Position numbers and translations under genes: made by a program. From positions 1 to 64,000 of the forward strand of contig CAWEBZ010000015.1 in NCBI GenBank assembly GCA_963807425.1: a stretch of DNA of 64,000 bases, read 5' to 3'. Positions 37,031-45,279 of this stretch are shown piece after piece. The stretch is from VRUE01 sp963807425 (GTDB lineage Bacteria; Actinomycetota; Thermoleophilia; Solirubrobacterales; 70-9). Under the pieces are notes generated by a model, which was given only the letters and a program-made list of their open reading frames with translations, did not search any database and had not been told where the DNA came from. Positions within the stretch are counted from its first letter, which is position 1. Every line of letters starts with the position of its first letter.

Positions 37031-37127
37031 CGGGAGTCGCGGGGCACCTCCCGCCCTGACAAACGCCGGCCTAATTAGGCCGGCGTTTTGAGTATCCGTC
37101 AGTTCGGGAGGTGCCCCACGCCTCCCG
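37031..37127. terminator. Long-armed hairpin element C with perfect palindromic terminator
   Basis: Outer arms of 23-24 bases (37031-37053 and 37105-37127) pair with two mismatches; the inner 13 bases GGGGCACCTCCCG/CGGGAGGTGCCCC are exact. Inside is a 28-base perfect palindrome (37061-37088, AAACGCCGGCCTAA and its complement) followed by TTTT. This is a strong bidirectional terminator between the convergent rplQ and truA. Confidence 0.85.
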
Positions 37128-37153
37128 GCGTGGACCGGCTCTCGATGGGTGCT

Positions 37154-37888
37154 TCAGTCGTACGAGACGGATTCGAGGTACAGGCCGTGAGGGGGAGCTG
37201 TTTCGCCTGCTTCAGAACGCGGCGCACCGGTTAGGAGCTTCGTGAAGTTGTCGAGGGTTCGGCGGCCGGAGGCGACTTCGAGTTGGGTGCCGACTAGGAC
37301 GCGGACCATGCTGCGCATGAAGGCGTCGGCGGTGACATGGAAGGAGAGGATGTCTCCGACCTGCTCCCAGCTGGCGGCGGTGACGATGCGGTCGAAGCGG
37401 ACGTGGTCGGTTTGGGTGGGGGTGAAGGCGGTGAAGTCGTGTGTGCCGAGGAGGGTCGCGGCGCAGGTGTCGAGGGCATCGCGGTCGATGCGGTGGGGCC
37501 ACCAGAGCGCTCGGAGCTCCTCGAATGGGCTCGAGGCCGAGCGGGTGAGGAGGCGGTAGCGGTAGGTGCGAGAAGCGGCGTCGCGTCGCGCGTCGAAGCC
37601 CTCCGCGACTGGTGCCGCGGCTGTGACTGCGATGTCGCGGGGTCCCAGCCCGTTCAGGCGCCGCGCCAGGTCTCCGGGGTACTCAGCTTCGGTCACGAAG
37701 CTCGCCACCTGGCCCCGCGCGTGCACGCCGGTGTCGGTGCGCCCCGCCACGGTCAGCTCGACCGGTTCTCGTAGAACGGTTGCCAAGGCCGCCTCGAGCT
37801 CTCCCTGCACCGTTCGCAGGCCTGGCTGGACCGCCCAGCCGCGAAAATCCGACCCGTCGTATTCGATGTCCAGCCGAACCGTCGTCAC
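37154..37888 (-). CDS. truA: tRNA pseudouridine synthase A
   Basis: The 244-residue enzyme makes pseudouridine at positions 38-40 of tRNA anticodon stems. The catalytic Asp is in GRTDTGVHA, preceded by the opening RLDIEYDGSDFRGWAVQPG and followed by FDARRDAASRTYRYR. GTG 37888 lies seven bases after a CATACT -10-like hexamer, which suggests leaderless initiation. In many genomes truA follows rplQ in the same direction; here it faces it. Confidence 0.97.
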   Translation of the reverse strand: MTTVRLDIEYDGSDFRGWAVQPGLRTVQGELEAALATVLREPVELTVAGRTDTGVHARGQVASFVTEAEYPGDLARRLNGLGPRDIAVTAAAPVAEGFDARRDAASRTYRYRLLTRSASSPFEELRALWWPHRIDRDALDTCAATLLGTHDFTAFTPTQTDHVRFDRIVTAASWEQVGDILSFHVTADAFMRSMVRVLVGTQLEVASGRRTLDNFTKLLTGAPRSEAGETAPPHGLYLESVSYD

Positions 37889-37895
37889 CGCGGGC

Positions 37896-37901
37896 AGTAT
37901 G
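37896..37901 (-). promoter_or_regulatory. -10-like box for leaderless truA transcript
   Basis: On the minus strand CATACT stands seven bases before the truA GTG. It lies inside an inverted repeat (GTCACC 37884-37889 with GGTGAC 37905-37910, plus GGGCA/TGCCC), which could be an operator over the promoter and start codon. Confidence 0.4.
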
Positions 37902-37918
37902 CCCGGTGACGGCCCACC

Positions 37919-37924
37919 TAGAAT
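37919..37924 (+). promoter_or_regulatory. -10 box for leaderless surE transcript
   Basis: TAGAAT lies seven bases before ATG 37932, with no ribosome binding site between. Confidence 0.55.
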
Positions 37925-37931
37925 CGACTCG

Positions 37932-38744
37932 ATGCGCGTCCTCCTCACCAACGACGACGGGATCACCGCGCCCGGCCTGCAGGCGGCGCGGAGGGCCCTG
38001 CGCGAGATCGAGGGGGTCGAGGTCGACGTCGTCGCACCGGACTCGAATCGCAGCGCGACCGCGCGCAGCATCACGACGCGCTCGCCGCTGACGGTTGAGG
38101 AGGTCGAGTTCGGCGATGGCGACAAGGGCTATGCCACCGACGGCACGCCGGTCGACTGCGTGCGCTTCGCCGAGCTCGGGCTGGTCGGCCACCGGCCCGA
38201 CCTGATCGTCTCGGGGATCAACCACGGCGCCAACCTCGGCGACGACATCACCTACTCGGGGACCGTGGCCGCGGCTTTCGAGGGGATCGTGCTCGGCATT
38301 CCGGCGGTCGCGTTCTCCCAGCAGTCCTCCGGGGGTGGCATGGGCTACGTCAGCGGCCGCTTCGAGTTCGGGGTCGCGGCGGCGTTCACCGCCCAGCTCG
38401 TCAGCCGCCTGCTCACCGAGCCGATGCCGGAGGCGACCCTGATCAACGTCAACTGTCCCGCCGGAGAGCCGCGCGGGATCGAGGTGACCAAGCTCGGCAA
38501 GCGCATCTACAACGACGAGCTGAAGCTGATCGGCGAGGAGTCCGGCAGCGGGCGCCGCCGCTATGAGATCTACGGCTGGAAGCCCGGCTACGAGGAGATT
38601 GAGGGCACCGATCTCTTCGCCGTGGCGCAGGGGCGGATCTCGGTGACGCCGATCCATTTCGACCTCACCGACCACGGCGGGCTCGACCGGTTGCGGAGCT
38701 GGGGCTTCGAGGAGATGCTGGCGGCGACCGCCCCTGCGGCGTGA
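37932..38744 (+). CDS. surE: 5'-nucleotidase SurE
   Basis: The 270-residue metal-dependent nucleoside monophosphatase has the SurE motifs: MRVLLTNDDGI with the two metal-binding Asp (residues 8-9), SPLT, GTPVDCV, and SGINHGANLGDD. It is linked to survival in stationary phase in other bacteria. It is divergent from truA (43 bases between starts) and its TGA overlaps the ligA GTG, so surE and ligA form an operon. Confidence 0.96.
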   Translation: MRVLLTNDDGITAPGLQAARRALREIEGVEVDVVAPDSNRSATARSITTRSPLTVEEVEFGDGDKGYATDGTPVDCVRFAELGLVGHRPDLIVSGINHGANLGDDITYSGTVAAAFEGIVLGIPAVAFSQQSSGGGMGYVSGRFEFGVAAAFTAQLVSRLLTEPMPEATLINVNCPAGEPRGIEVTKLGKRIYNDELKLIGEESGSGRRRYEIYGWKPGYEEIEGTDLFAVAQGRISVTPIHFDLTDHGGLDRLRSWGFEEMLAATAPAA

Positions 38745-40765
38745 ACGACTCCCCGGAGACGAAGGCAGCCGAGCTGCGGCGGCAGCTCGAGCACCACAAT
38801 CGCCAGTACTACGTCCTCGACGATCCGGAGATCGGCGACGACGCCTACGACGCGCTGCTGAACGAGCTGCGCGAGATCGAGGCTGAGCACCCGGAGCTGC
38901 TCACACCGGACTCGCCGACCCAGCGGGTGGGAGCGCCGCCGCTCGATCGCTTCGAGCAGGTCGAGCACGCGGAGCAGATGCTCTCACTCGCCAACGCCCG
39001 CAACGAGGAGGAGCTGCGCGCCTGGGAGACCCGCATCCGCAACCACCTCAAGCGCCTCGACATCAGCGCCGCCGAGTTCAGCTACACGACCGAGCCGAAG
39101 ATCGATGGGCTGGCGATCTCCCTCACCTACGAGGAAGGGGTCCTGACCCGCGGGGCTACCCGGGGCGACGGCCGGATCGGCGAGGACGTGACCCGGAACC
39201 TGCGCACGATCAGAGCGATCCCGCTGCGGATCGAGAACGCGCCAGAGCTGATCGAAGTTCGCGGCGAGGTCTACCTGCCGATCGCCGATTTCAAGGCGCT
39301 CAACGAGCGACGTGCCGCGGCAGGCGAAGCCGCCTTCGCCAACCCCCGCAACTCGGCGGCCGGCTCGATCCGCCAGCTCGACCCGGCGCTCGCCGCCGAA
39401 CGGCCGCTCTCGATCTGGTGCTACGGGCTCGGCGCGACCCGCGGCCTCGACCTCGCCACCCACAGCGAGGAGATCGAGTGGCTGCGTGAGCGCGGCTTCA
39501 AGGTCAATCCGGACACCGACCACCACGCCGGGGTCGACTCGGTGGTCAAGCGCTGTCGCCGGTGGGAGGAGCGGCGCGAGGAGCTCGACTACGAGATCGA
39601 CGGGGTCGTGGTCAAGGTCGACGAGCGGGCGCTGTGGCGGGAGCTGGGCGTCGTCGGCCGCGAGCCGCGCTGGGCGATCGCCTGGAAGTTCCCGCCGACG
39701 ACGGCGACGACGAAACTGCTCGACGTGGTCTGGAACGTAGGGCGGACCGGCCACCTGGTCCCCTTCGCGATGCTGGAGCCGGTCCACGTCGGCGGGGTCA
39801 CCGTCTCCACCGCCACCCTGCACAACGAGGAGGACCTCGCCCGCAAGGACGTCCGCTTGGGGGACGAGGTCGTGGTGATGCGCGCCGGGGACGTGATCCC
39901 CCAGGTTGTCGCGCCGCTGCCCCAGCGCCGCCCGAAGGGCACCCGGCGGGTGAAGCCGCCGAAGAAGTGCCCCGCCTGCGGCACGCCGGTGGAGAAGCCC
40001 GGCGAAGCCGTCTTCTCGATCTGCCCCAATCGCGCCGGCTGCCCGGGCCAGTCCTTCCAGCACGTCAAGCACTTCGTCAGCAAGGGGGCGATGGACATCG
40101 ACGGGCTGGGGGAGAAGCAGGCGATGCGCTTCCTGCAGGAGGGGTTGATCGCCGACGTCGCCGACATCTACGAGCTGGAGGAGGAGCGGCTAGCGGGTCT
40201 GGAGGGATTTGGGGAGGTTTCCGCCCGCAATCTCATGGCGGCGATCGAGGCCTCCCGTGAGCGGCCCTTCAGGACGGTGCTCTACGCGCTCGGCCTGCCC
40301 GGCGTCGGCTATGTCACGGCAGAGGCCCTCGCCGACCACTTCGGCTCGATCGACGCCCTGCGCGGGGTGGATCCAGAGCAGATCGAGGAGGTCGAGGGGG
40401 TCGGGCCGATCATGGCCGTGCAGATCGCCGAGTCGCTGGCCGACGAGCGCACCTGGGAGCTGGTCGGGAAGCTGCGGGCGAAGGGCCTGAGGCTCGAGCA
40501 GGATGCGGCAGAACGTCGCTCCACCGGGGGTCCGCTGGAAGGAAAGACCCTCGTCCTCACCGGCACTCTTCCCGACCTGACCCGCGAGGAGGCCGCGGCA
40601 CTGATCAAGGCCGCCGGCGGCAAGGTGATCAACTCGGTCTCGAAAAAAACCGACTACGTCGTCGCCGGTGAGAACCCCGGCTCCAAGCTGGCCAAGGCGG
40701 AGTCCCTTGGTACCGAGGTCCTCGACGAGGCGGGCCTACGCAGGCTGCTTCAAGCAGATACGTAA
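38741..40765 (+). CDS. ligA: NAD-dependent DNA ligase
   Basis: The 674-residue enzyme seals nicks in replication and repair. The adenylation Lys is in TEPKIDGLAIS; the OB domain, the Cys4 zinc finger (CPACG and CPNRAGC), helix-hairpin-helix repeats (EGFGEVSARNL, GVGPIMAVQIA) and the C-terminal BRCT domain (from about residue 595, LVLTGTLPDLTREEA) are all present. Length is typical (about 670). It starts at GTG within the surE stop (GTGA). Confidence 0.98.
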   Translation: MNDSPETKAAELRRQLEHHNRQYYVLDDPEIGDDAYDALLNELREIEAEHPELLTPDSPTQRVGAPPLDRFEQVEHAEQMLSLANARNEEELRAWETRIRNHLKRLDISAAEFSYTTEPKIDGLAISLTYEEGVLTRGATRGDGRIGEDVTRNLRTIRAIPLRIENAPELIEVRGEVYLPIADFKALNERRAAAGEAAFANPRNSAAGSIRQLDPALAAERPLSIWCYGLGATRGLDLATHSEEIEWLRERGFKVNPDTDHHAGVDSVVKRCRRWEERREELDYEIDGVVVKVDERALWRELGVVGREPRWAIAWKFPPTTATTKLLDVVWNVGRTGHLVPFAMLEPVHVGGVTVSTATLHNEEDLARKDVRLGDEVVVMRAGDVIPQVVAPLPQRRPKGTRRVKPPKKCPACGTPVEKPGEAVFSICPNRAGCPGQSFQHVKHFVSKGAMDIDGLGEKQAMRFLQEGLIADVADIYELEEERLAGLEGFGEVSARNLMAAIEASRERPFRTVLYALGLPGVGYVTAEALADHFGSIDALRGVDPEQIEEVEGVGPIMAVQIAESLADERTWELVGKLRAKGLRLEQDAAERRSTGGPLEGKTLVLTGTLPDLTREEAAALIKAAGGKVINSVSKKTDYVVAGENPGSKLAKAESLGTEVLDEAGLRRLLQADT

Positions 40766-41091
40766 CTCCGATATTTCGCTTTCGGCACGGTCCACGTGTT
40801 CGGCGTATGTCGAGTAGCGCCAGGGTCCGGAGGACCTGGCACTTGCCCAGATCGGACCGCTGACTACGGCATTCGAGGCTGCAGCAACGGCTGTGGGTGC
40901 GGGCGTCTTGCTGGGCGGTGTCTCGGCGGGAATCGTCCGGCTCGTGGCAGGCGCCTCTCGAGCTGAGATCGAGGAGGGAGCTCTTCGTAGCGGTTACATA
41001 GGCGGAACTGCCGGTGCCGCATTCGCACTCGTCGACGTGGTCCTGCGCTATGGTGGATGAAATGATTTGTCTGCAGTCGAGGATGTGAATT
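40766..41091 (+). other. Gap after ligA with hairpin and possible tiny membrane ORF
   Basis: This 326-base gap has a hairpin GCCAGGGTCC/GGACCTGGC (40819-40840, one bulge) that encloses a GGAGGA sequence. A frame open from a TAG at 40815 to TGA at 41058 could encode a hydrophobic Gly/Ala-rich peptide (for example VGAGVLLGGVSAGIVRLVAG from GTG 40893), but it has only GTG or CTG starts and no well-placed ribosome binding site. The hairpin may end ligA transcription. Confidence 0.35.
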
Positions 41092-41286
41092 GTGGAGGGT
41101 CTTCGTTACGCACATATCGGCCTCGCGGTGGGTATAGCGATCATGATCGTGGGAGTACTTGTCTTCAAGGACTCGAGTGAAGCGGCTATGCAGGCTTGTG
41201 CGCTATTCGGCTTTTTCGTGGCCTTGGTCATCGCCAACGTCTTCGACGCGCGTGCCAAGAGGCGGAAGAAGGAACGCGTTCAGTAA
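41092..41286 (+). CDS. Small two-helix membrane protein
   Basis: The 64-residue product has two membrane helices (HIGLAVGIAIMIVGVLVF and ACALFGFFVALVIANVF) and a basic cytoplasmic tail (RAKRRKKERVQ). The GTG is preceded by GAGGA at suitable distance. It overlaps the end of dacB on the other strand by seven bases. No family is recognised. Confidence 0.55.
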   Translation: MEGLRYAHIGLAVGIAIMIVGVLVFKDSSEAAMQACALFGFFVALVIANVFDARAKRRKKERVQ

Positions 41287-42521
41287 GAGGCGATCGCTGC
41301 GGCGATCCGGTCCTGTTCGAGGTGGGCGAGGCTGAGGCTGCCGACGCTGCCCATCAGGATCGAGAAGGTGACGATCCTGCCGCTGCGGTTGAAGCAGTAG
41401 CCGGAGAGGTTGCTGACCCCGGTCAGCGTTCCCGTCTTGGTCCGGCAGCGGCCCTCGGCGGCTGTACCGCGCATGCGCGAGGCGACGGTGCCCTCGCGGC
41501 CCGTTAGGGCCAGGTCCTGGATGAACTCGTCGCCCACTTCGTCGCCCCGCATCGACTGCAGGAAGGCGACGACCTGTCTCGGCGAGGCGCGATTGGACCT
41601 GGTCAGGCCCGAACCGTCGATCGCCTGCAGCCCGGAGCCGCGCTGGCGGGCGAAGCCCTCGATCACCGATGCTCCGGCGGCGGTGCTGCCGGCACCGCCG
41701 AATCGTGCCCCCAGCAGCTTGATCAGCATCTCGGCGAAGAAGTTGTGCGAGTAGACGTTGGTCGTGTTGACGATCTGCGTTAGCGGAGGGGACTGCACGG
41801 TGGCGATCGGCTTGCTGTCGGCTGGAGCGGTCCCCAGTGCGACCTGCGCCGGGACGTCGATGCCGGCGCCGCGCAGGGAGCGGGTCAGGGTCGCCGCGGC
41901 GACCTTGGCGGGGTCGCTGGCGAAGCTGCGCGCGGCGGCGCTGCTGAAGCCGGAGTTGAGCGAGAGCCCGGAGAGCGGGCCGATGTAGGAGCTGGTCCCG
42001 TAGCCGGAGTCAGCCACGCCCCGGAGGCGGTCGAAGACGGTGTCGTCGGCGTAGAGCCTGCCGGTCACGGAGCGGACTCCGGCAGCTCGAACCTGGCCCT
42101 TGAGCGAGAGCAGGTCGGTACCGAGGCCGCCCAGGAAGCGGTCGTAGAAGGCCGGTGTTCCCAGGGTTGGATCGCCACCGCCGACGAGGTAGAGGTTGCC
42201 GTGCAGGACGCCGTTGCGATCCAGGGTTCCGCTGCTGGTGACCGTGGTCGAGATCCGCGCGTCGATGCCGAGCCGTGAGAGCGCGGTCGCGGTCGTGAAA
42301 AGCTTCATGTTCGAGGCCAGCGGACGCAGCCGTCCCGGCGCCCGCGCGCAGAGCGGGCGCCCCGTTTCGGCGTCGACCACGTAGAGGCCGCTGGCGGCTC
42401 CACCGCCCCGGACCAACCGCCCTCGCAGCGAGTCGCAGCGCCCAGCCGTCGCCACGGAGGGGAGGAGGAGGATCGCGACGAGCGCCAGGATCGCGGCTGA
42501 AATTGGGAGGGGACGCCTCAC
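41280..42521 (-). CDS. dacB: D-alanyl-D-alanine carboxypeptidase/endopeptidase (PBP4 type)
   Basis: The 413-residue S13-family enzyme trims or cleaves peptidoglycan cross-links. It has a signal peptide (residues 1-26) and the penicillin-binding triad: SNMK with Ser70 and Lys73, SHN at 258-260, and KTG at 362-364. The frame remains open far upstream, but GTG 42521 gives the signal peptide directly and is only 15 bases from the divergent patatin gene. No ribosome binding site is seen, so it too may be leaderless. Confidence 0.95.
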   Translation of the reverse strand: MRRPLPISAAILALVAILLLPSVATAGRCDSLRGRLVRGGGAASGLYVVDAETGRPLCARAPGRLRPLASNMKLFTTATALSRLGIDARISTTVTSSGTLDRNGVLHGNLYLVGGGDPTLGTPAFYDRFLGGLGTDLLSLKGQVRAAGVRSVTGRLYADDTVFDRLRGVADSGYGTSSYIGPLSGLSLNSGFSSAAARSFASDPAKVAAATLTRSLRGAGIDVPAQVALGTAPADSKPIATVQSPPLTQIVNTTNVYSHNFFAEMLIKLLGARFGGAGSTAAGASVIEGFARQRGSGLQAIDGSGLTRSNRASPRQVVAFLQSMRGDEVGDEFIQDLALTGREGTVASRMRGTAAEGRCRTKTGTLTGVSNLSGYCFNRSGRIVTFSILMGSVGSLSLAHLEQDRIAAAIASY

Positions 42522-42528
42522 TGAGTGA

Positions 42529-42534
42529 GATAAT
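42529..42534 (+). promoter_or_regulatory. -10 box between dacB and patatin gene
   Basis: GATAAT lies eight bases before ATG 42543. The dacB start codon is only 15 bases from ATG 42537, so the two promoters must overlap each other or the opposing gene. Confidence 0.55.
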
Positions 42535-42542
42535 CCATGTTT

Positions 42543-43790
42543 ATGGGCAAAGTTGTGGATATCGAGTCCCAACCGCGACGCCGCCGCGCTCGCAAACGCC
42601 CGTCCAAGACCGCTCTCGTTCTCGGTGGCGGCGGCTTCACCGGCGGCGTCTATGAGATCGGCGCCCTGCGCGCTCTCGACCTGCTCGCGGTCAACAGCAC
42701 GGTCAACAACTTCGACGTCTACGTCGGCACGAGCGCCGGGTCCTTCGTCGCCGGGATGCTCGCCAACGGCGTCACGCCCGACGAGATGATGCAGGTGATC
42801 AACCGGCGCATCCCCTCCGAGTTGGACGACCTCGACCTCGGCAAGGTGCTGAAGCCCAACTACCTTGGCTTCCTGCAGAAGGCCGCGGCGCTGCCGCTGC
42901 GAACGGCGGAGCTGGCGCGCAGCTTGGCGCGGATGGGGACGTTCTCGGCGATGGACGTCGGCGTGGGGCTGGCGGAGGCGCTGCCGACCGGCTTCTACTC
43001 GGGCGGTGGGATCGCCCACTACGTCGAGGCGGCACTTTCCGAAGACGAACGCGTCGACGATTTTCGCCTGCTCGACAAGGAGCTGTATCTGACCGCGACC
43101 GACCTCGACACCTGCGAGCGGATCGTCTTCGGTGAGGACGGCTGGGCGGATGTGCCGATCTCCAAGGCGGTCCAGTGCTCGACTGCGCTGCCGATCGTCT
43201 ACAAGCCCGTCGACCTCAAGGGCCGCCAATTGGTCGATGGGGGCATTCGCTCGACCACCAACGTCGACATCGCGGTCGAAAAGGGCGCGAAGTTCATCGT
43301 CGTCGTCAATCCGCTCGTGCCCTTCGTCAACGACTTCGAGAAAACGATCCCCACCGTCTTCGGCACCCGTGTGCGGCGGGTCTCCGACATGGGCCTGCCG
43401 GCAATCGCCAATCAGACCTTCCGTTTGATCGCTCACGCTCGCCTGCACCAGGCAGTCGAGATGTGGCAGGAGCGCTACCCGGGCGTCGACATCATCCTGA
43501 TCGAGCCCGAGGCCAACGACGAGCTGATGTTCGGCACCCCGATCATGGACTACTCGCGACGGCTGAAAATCGCCCGCCACGGCTTCGAATCGGTGACTGC
43601 GGCCCTGGCCCAGGACTACGACCGCTACAAGGAGATCTCCGACCGCCACGGCCTAGAGATCTCCGAGCGCCGCGTCCGCCGCGTGGTCGAGCGAGCCGCC
43701 GAAGAGGAGCCCGAGCAGCACTCGGCCTGGCGCCGCGTCCTCGAGCAGACAACCTCAGCACTGCTGCGCCAATCTGGCGAGGCTTCTTAA
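42543..43790 (+). CDS. Patatin-like phospholipase
   Basis: This 415-residue protein carries the patatin oxyanion motif GGGGFTGG, the nucleophile elbow GTSAGS (Ser at about residue 64) and the Asp of VDGG near 232. Together these are the catalytic dyad of lipid acyl hydrolases. No signal peptide is seen, so it is likely cytoplasmic or membrane-associated; the substrate is unknown. An ATG two codons upstream (42537) is possible, but 42543 fits the GATAAT box for leaderless initiation. It is divergent from dacB. Confidence 0.92.
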   Translation: MGKVVDIESQPRRRRARKRPSKTALVLGGGGFTGGVYEIGALRALDLLAVNSTVNNFDVYVGTSAGSFVAGMLANGVTPDEMMQVINRRIPSELDDLDLGKVLKPNYLGFLQKAAALPLRTAELARSLARMGTFSAMDVGVGLAEALPTGFYSGGGIAHYVEAALSEDERVDDFRLLDKELYLTATDLDTCERIVFGEDGWADVPISKAVQCSTALPIVYKPVDLKGRQLVDGGIRSTTNVDIAVEKGAKFIVVVNPLVPFVNDFEKTIPTVFGTRVRRVSDMGLPAIANQTFRLIAHARLHQAVEMWQERYPGVDIILIEPEANDELMFGTPIMDYSRRLKIARHGFESVTAALAQDYDRYKEISDRHGLEISERRVRRVVERAAEEEPEQHSAWRRVLEQTTSALLRQSGEAS

Positions 43791-43800
43791 CTGCTCCGAG

Positions 43801-43830
43801 GAGGGAGCCGGTCACCCCTCTGAGCGAATT
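43801..43830. repeat. Left arm of inverted repeat flanking the IS110 element
   Basis: This 30-base arm (GAGGGAGCCGGTCACCCCTC and ten more bases) is the reverse complement of 45250-45279 at 27 of 30 positions. It begins ten bases after the patatin stop, as the other long-armed hairpins begin just after stop codons. It is either half of a hairpin split by the transposon or part of the transposon end. Confidence 0.75.
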
Positions 43831-43831
43831 G

Positions 43832-44133
43832 ATGCGCACGCGCTTCGCGCTTAGCGCGGATTTTGAGCGCGGCTCTGCCGCGCAATAGACAGATTTCAGT
43901 GTCAGCCTCCCGCCGTCGGGCGGTGGCGTCCGACGCGAGCAGTTGGTTCCTCAGGTTGCGGCGGGCTGACTCGTTGACAGATAGCCGACCCGTGGGCCTG
44001 GCCTTCATGCATTGCGTCGCCCGCCGCCACCCGAGGGACTCCGGAGTGACCTGATAGGAGCGTGGCAGCGCCCCCAACTGAAACTTGTCCACCGGAGGCC
44101 CCTTCAACGGCAACGAGAGAAGGGACGGTGCAG
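43832..44133 (+). ncRNA. Left non-coding end of IS110 element, candidate bridge RNA region
   Basis: About 300 bases lie between the left arm and the transposase start with no convincing gene. They contain several GC-rich stems (GCGCTTCGCGCTTAGCGC near 43840-43857; GCGCGGCTCTGCCGCGC near 43867-43883; an exact ACTCCGGAGT palindrome near 44038-44047). IS110-group elements encode a structured bridge (seeker) RNA in this position that pairs with both target and donor DNA. The position fits; no pairing loops were proved by eye. Confidence 0.4.
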
Positions 44134-45216
44134 ATGATCGTGATCGGGGCGGATATCCACAAACGCAACCACACGCTGGTGGCGGTGAGAGCGGGAAGCG
44201 GCGAGCTGCTCGCAGAGCTCGAGATCAAAGCCGAGCCGGCGGGGCACTTGCAAGCGCTGCGTTGGGCGCGAAAGCTCGGCGAGGAGCGCGTCTGGGCGCT
44301 AGAGGACTGTCGCCACGTCTCCCGCCACCTGGAGGAAGCCCTGCTCGGTGACGGAGAGCGGGTGGTGCGGGTCTCCCCACGCTTCACCGCAGTAGGGCGC
44401 CGCGAGGAGCGCCGGCCGGGTAAGTCCGATGCAATCGATGCCCTGGCGGTCGCCCGGGCGGTGGTCAGGGAGGGCCCCGAGCGCTTTCCACCCGCCTTCC
44501 TCGACGAGCGAGCGATGGAGATCCGCCTGCTCGCCGAACATCGCCGCAACCTCGTCGCCGAGCGCACCAGGGCGCAGAACCGGCTGCGCTGGCATCTGCT
44601 CGACCTCTGCCCGGAGCTGGAGGCAACGCTTCCAAGCGGTGCGCTGGATCGCAAGGTCCGCCTGCAGGCGATCCGCCAGCGCTTGGCGCCGATCGAGACG
44701 ACGCGTGCCCGTATCGCCCGTGAGCTGCTCGAGCGAATCGCCGAGATCACCCGCGAGGCCAAAGACCTTGAAGCCGAGATCGCCGCGCTGGTCCGCTCCC
44801 ACCGCCCCGCTCTGCTTGACGAGCTTGGCTGCGGGCCGCTCAGCGCCGCGACCCTGATCGGCCACACCGCCGGCGCGGAGCGCTTTGCCAGCGATGCCCA
44901 GTTCGCTCGCATGGCCGGCGTCGCCCCCATCCCCGTGTCCTCGGGCAAGAGCCACCGTCACCGGTTGCACCGCGGCGGCGATCGCCAGCTAAATCACGCT
45001 CTGCACGTGATCGCGATCACCCGCTCGCGCATCGACCCCGAGACCCGCGCCTACCTGACAAAGAAGCGTGCGGAGGGCAAGAGCCACCGCGAGGCGATGC
45101 GCTGTCTCAAACGGCACCTGGCAAGACGCTTCTACCGGCTTTTGTTGGATCCCTCTCCCGCTTCATCTCGAGAGGGGGATTCCGATAAATCCGTGGTCTC
45201 TCAGAGGCGCACTTGA
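44134..45216 (+). CDS. IS110-family transposase (DEDD recombinase)
   Basis: The 360-residue protein has the RuvC-like domain of IS110 transposases with the acidic tetrad D7 (GADIHKRNH), E57 (ALEDCRH), D99 and D102 (GKSDAIDA), then a coiled-coil region. A C-terminal Transposase_20 domain (LDELGCGPLSAATLIGHTAG) has the candidate catalytic serine in PVSSGKSHRH (Ser269/270). All key residues are intact, so it may be active. ATG 44134 follows a GAGAGAAGGGA ribosome binding site; a GTG at 44062 in the same frame would add an unlikely 24-residue leader. These enzymes excise a circle and integrate with guidance from an RNA. Confidence 0.95.
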   Translation: MIVIGADIHKRNHTLVAVRAGSGELLAELEIKAEPAGHLQALRWARKLGEERVWALEDCRHVSRHLEEALLGDGERVVRVSPRFTAVGRREERRPGKSDAIDALAVARAVVREGPERFPPAFLDERAMEIRLLAEHRRNLVAERTRAQNRLRWHLLDLCPELEATLPSGALDRKVRLQAIRQRLAPIETTRARIARELLERIAEITREAKDLEAEIAALVRSHRPALLDELGCGPLSAATLIGHTAGAERFASDAQFARMAGVAPIPVSSGKSHRHRLHRGGDRQLNHALHVIAITRSRIDPETRAYLTKKRAEGKSHREAMRCLKRHLARRFYRLLLDPSPASSREGDSDKSVVSQRRT

Positions 45217-45218
45217 CA
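45213..45218 (+). promoter_or_regulatory. Consensus -35 box at the right end of the IS110 element
   Basis: A perfect TTGACA overlaps the transposase stop codon and has no matching -10 at 16-18 bases. In studied IS110 elements the right end carries a -35 and the left end a -10, joined only in the excised circle to drive the bridge RNA. This site fits that pattern. Confidence 0.4.
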
Positions 45219-45249
45219 TAGGAGCAATGCATATCGCGGCCTTCGGCCA

Positions 45250-45279
45250 CATTCGCTCAGAGGGGCAACCGGCTCCCTC
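45250..45279. repeat. Right arm of inverted repeat flanking the IS110 element
   Basis: Reverse complement of 43801-43830 with three mismatches. It lies 34 bases after the transposase stop. Homology continues beyond the arm (CGGAGCA near 45293 matches TGCTCCG at 43792-43798) after an insertion of about 11 bases. Confidence 0.75.

Noticed and set aside
42522..43649. N-terminal extension of dacB reaching through the patatin gene
   Set aside because: A GTG at 42521 directly precedes a signal peptide, and the extension is antisense to patatin coding sequence.
43974..43979. TTGACA in the IS110 left end as a transposase promoter
   Set aside because: No -10 hexamer occurs 16-18 bases downstream.
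44050..44062. ATAGGAGC shared by the transposase upstream region and the right end (near 45217) as transposon borders
   Set aside because: Eight bases could match by chance, and this border would leave no room for the left-end RNA expected of an IS110-group element.
44062..44133. GTG start giving the transposase 24 extra residues
   Set aside because: IS110 transposases begin a few residues before the first catalytic Asp; ATG 44134 has a good ribosome binding site.
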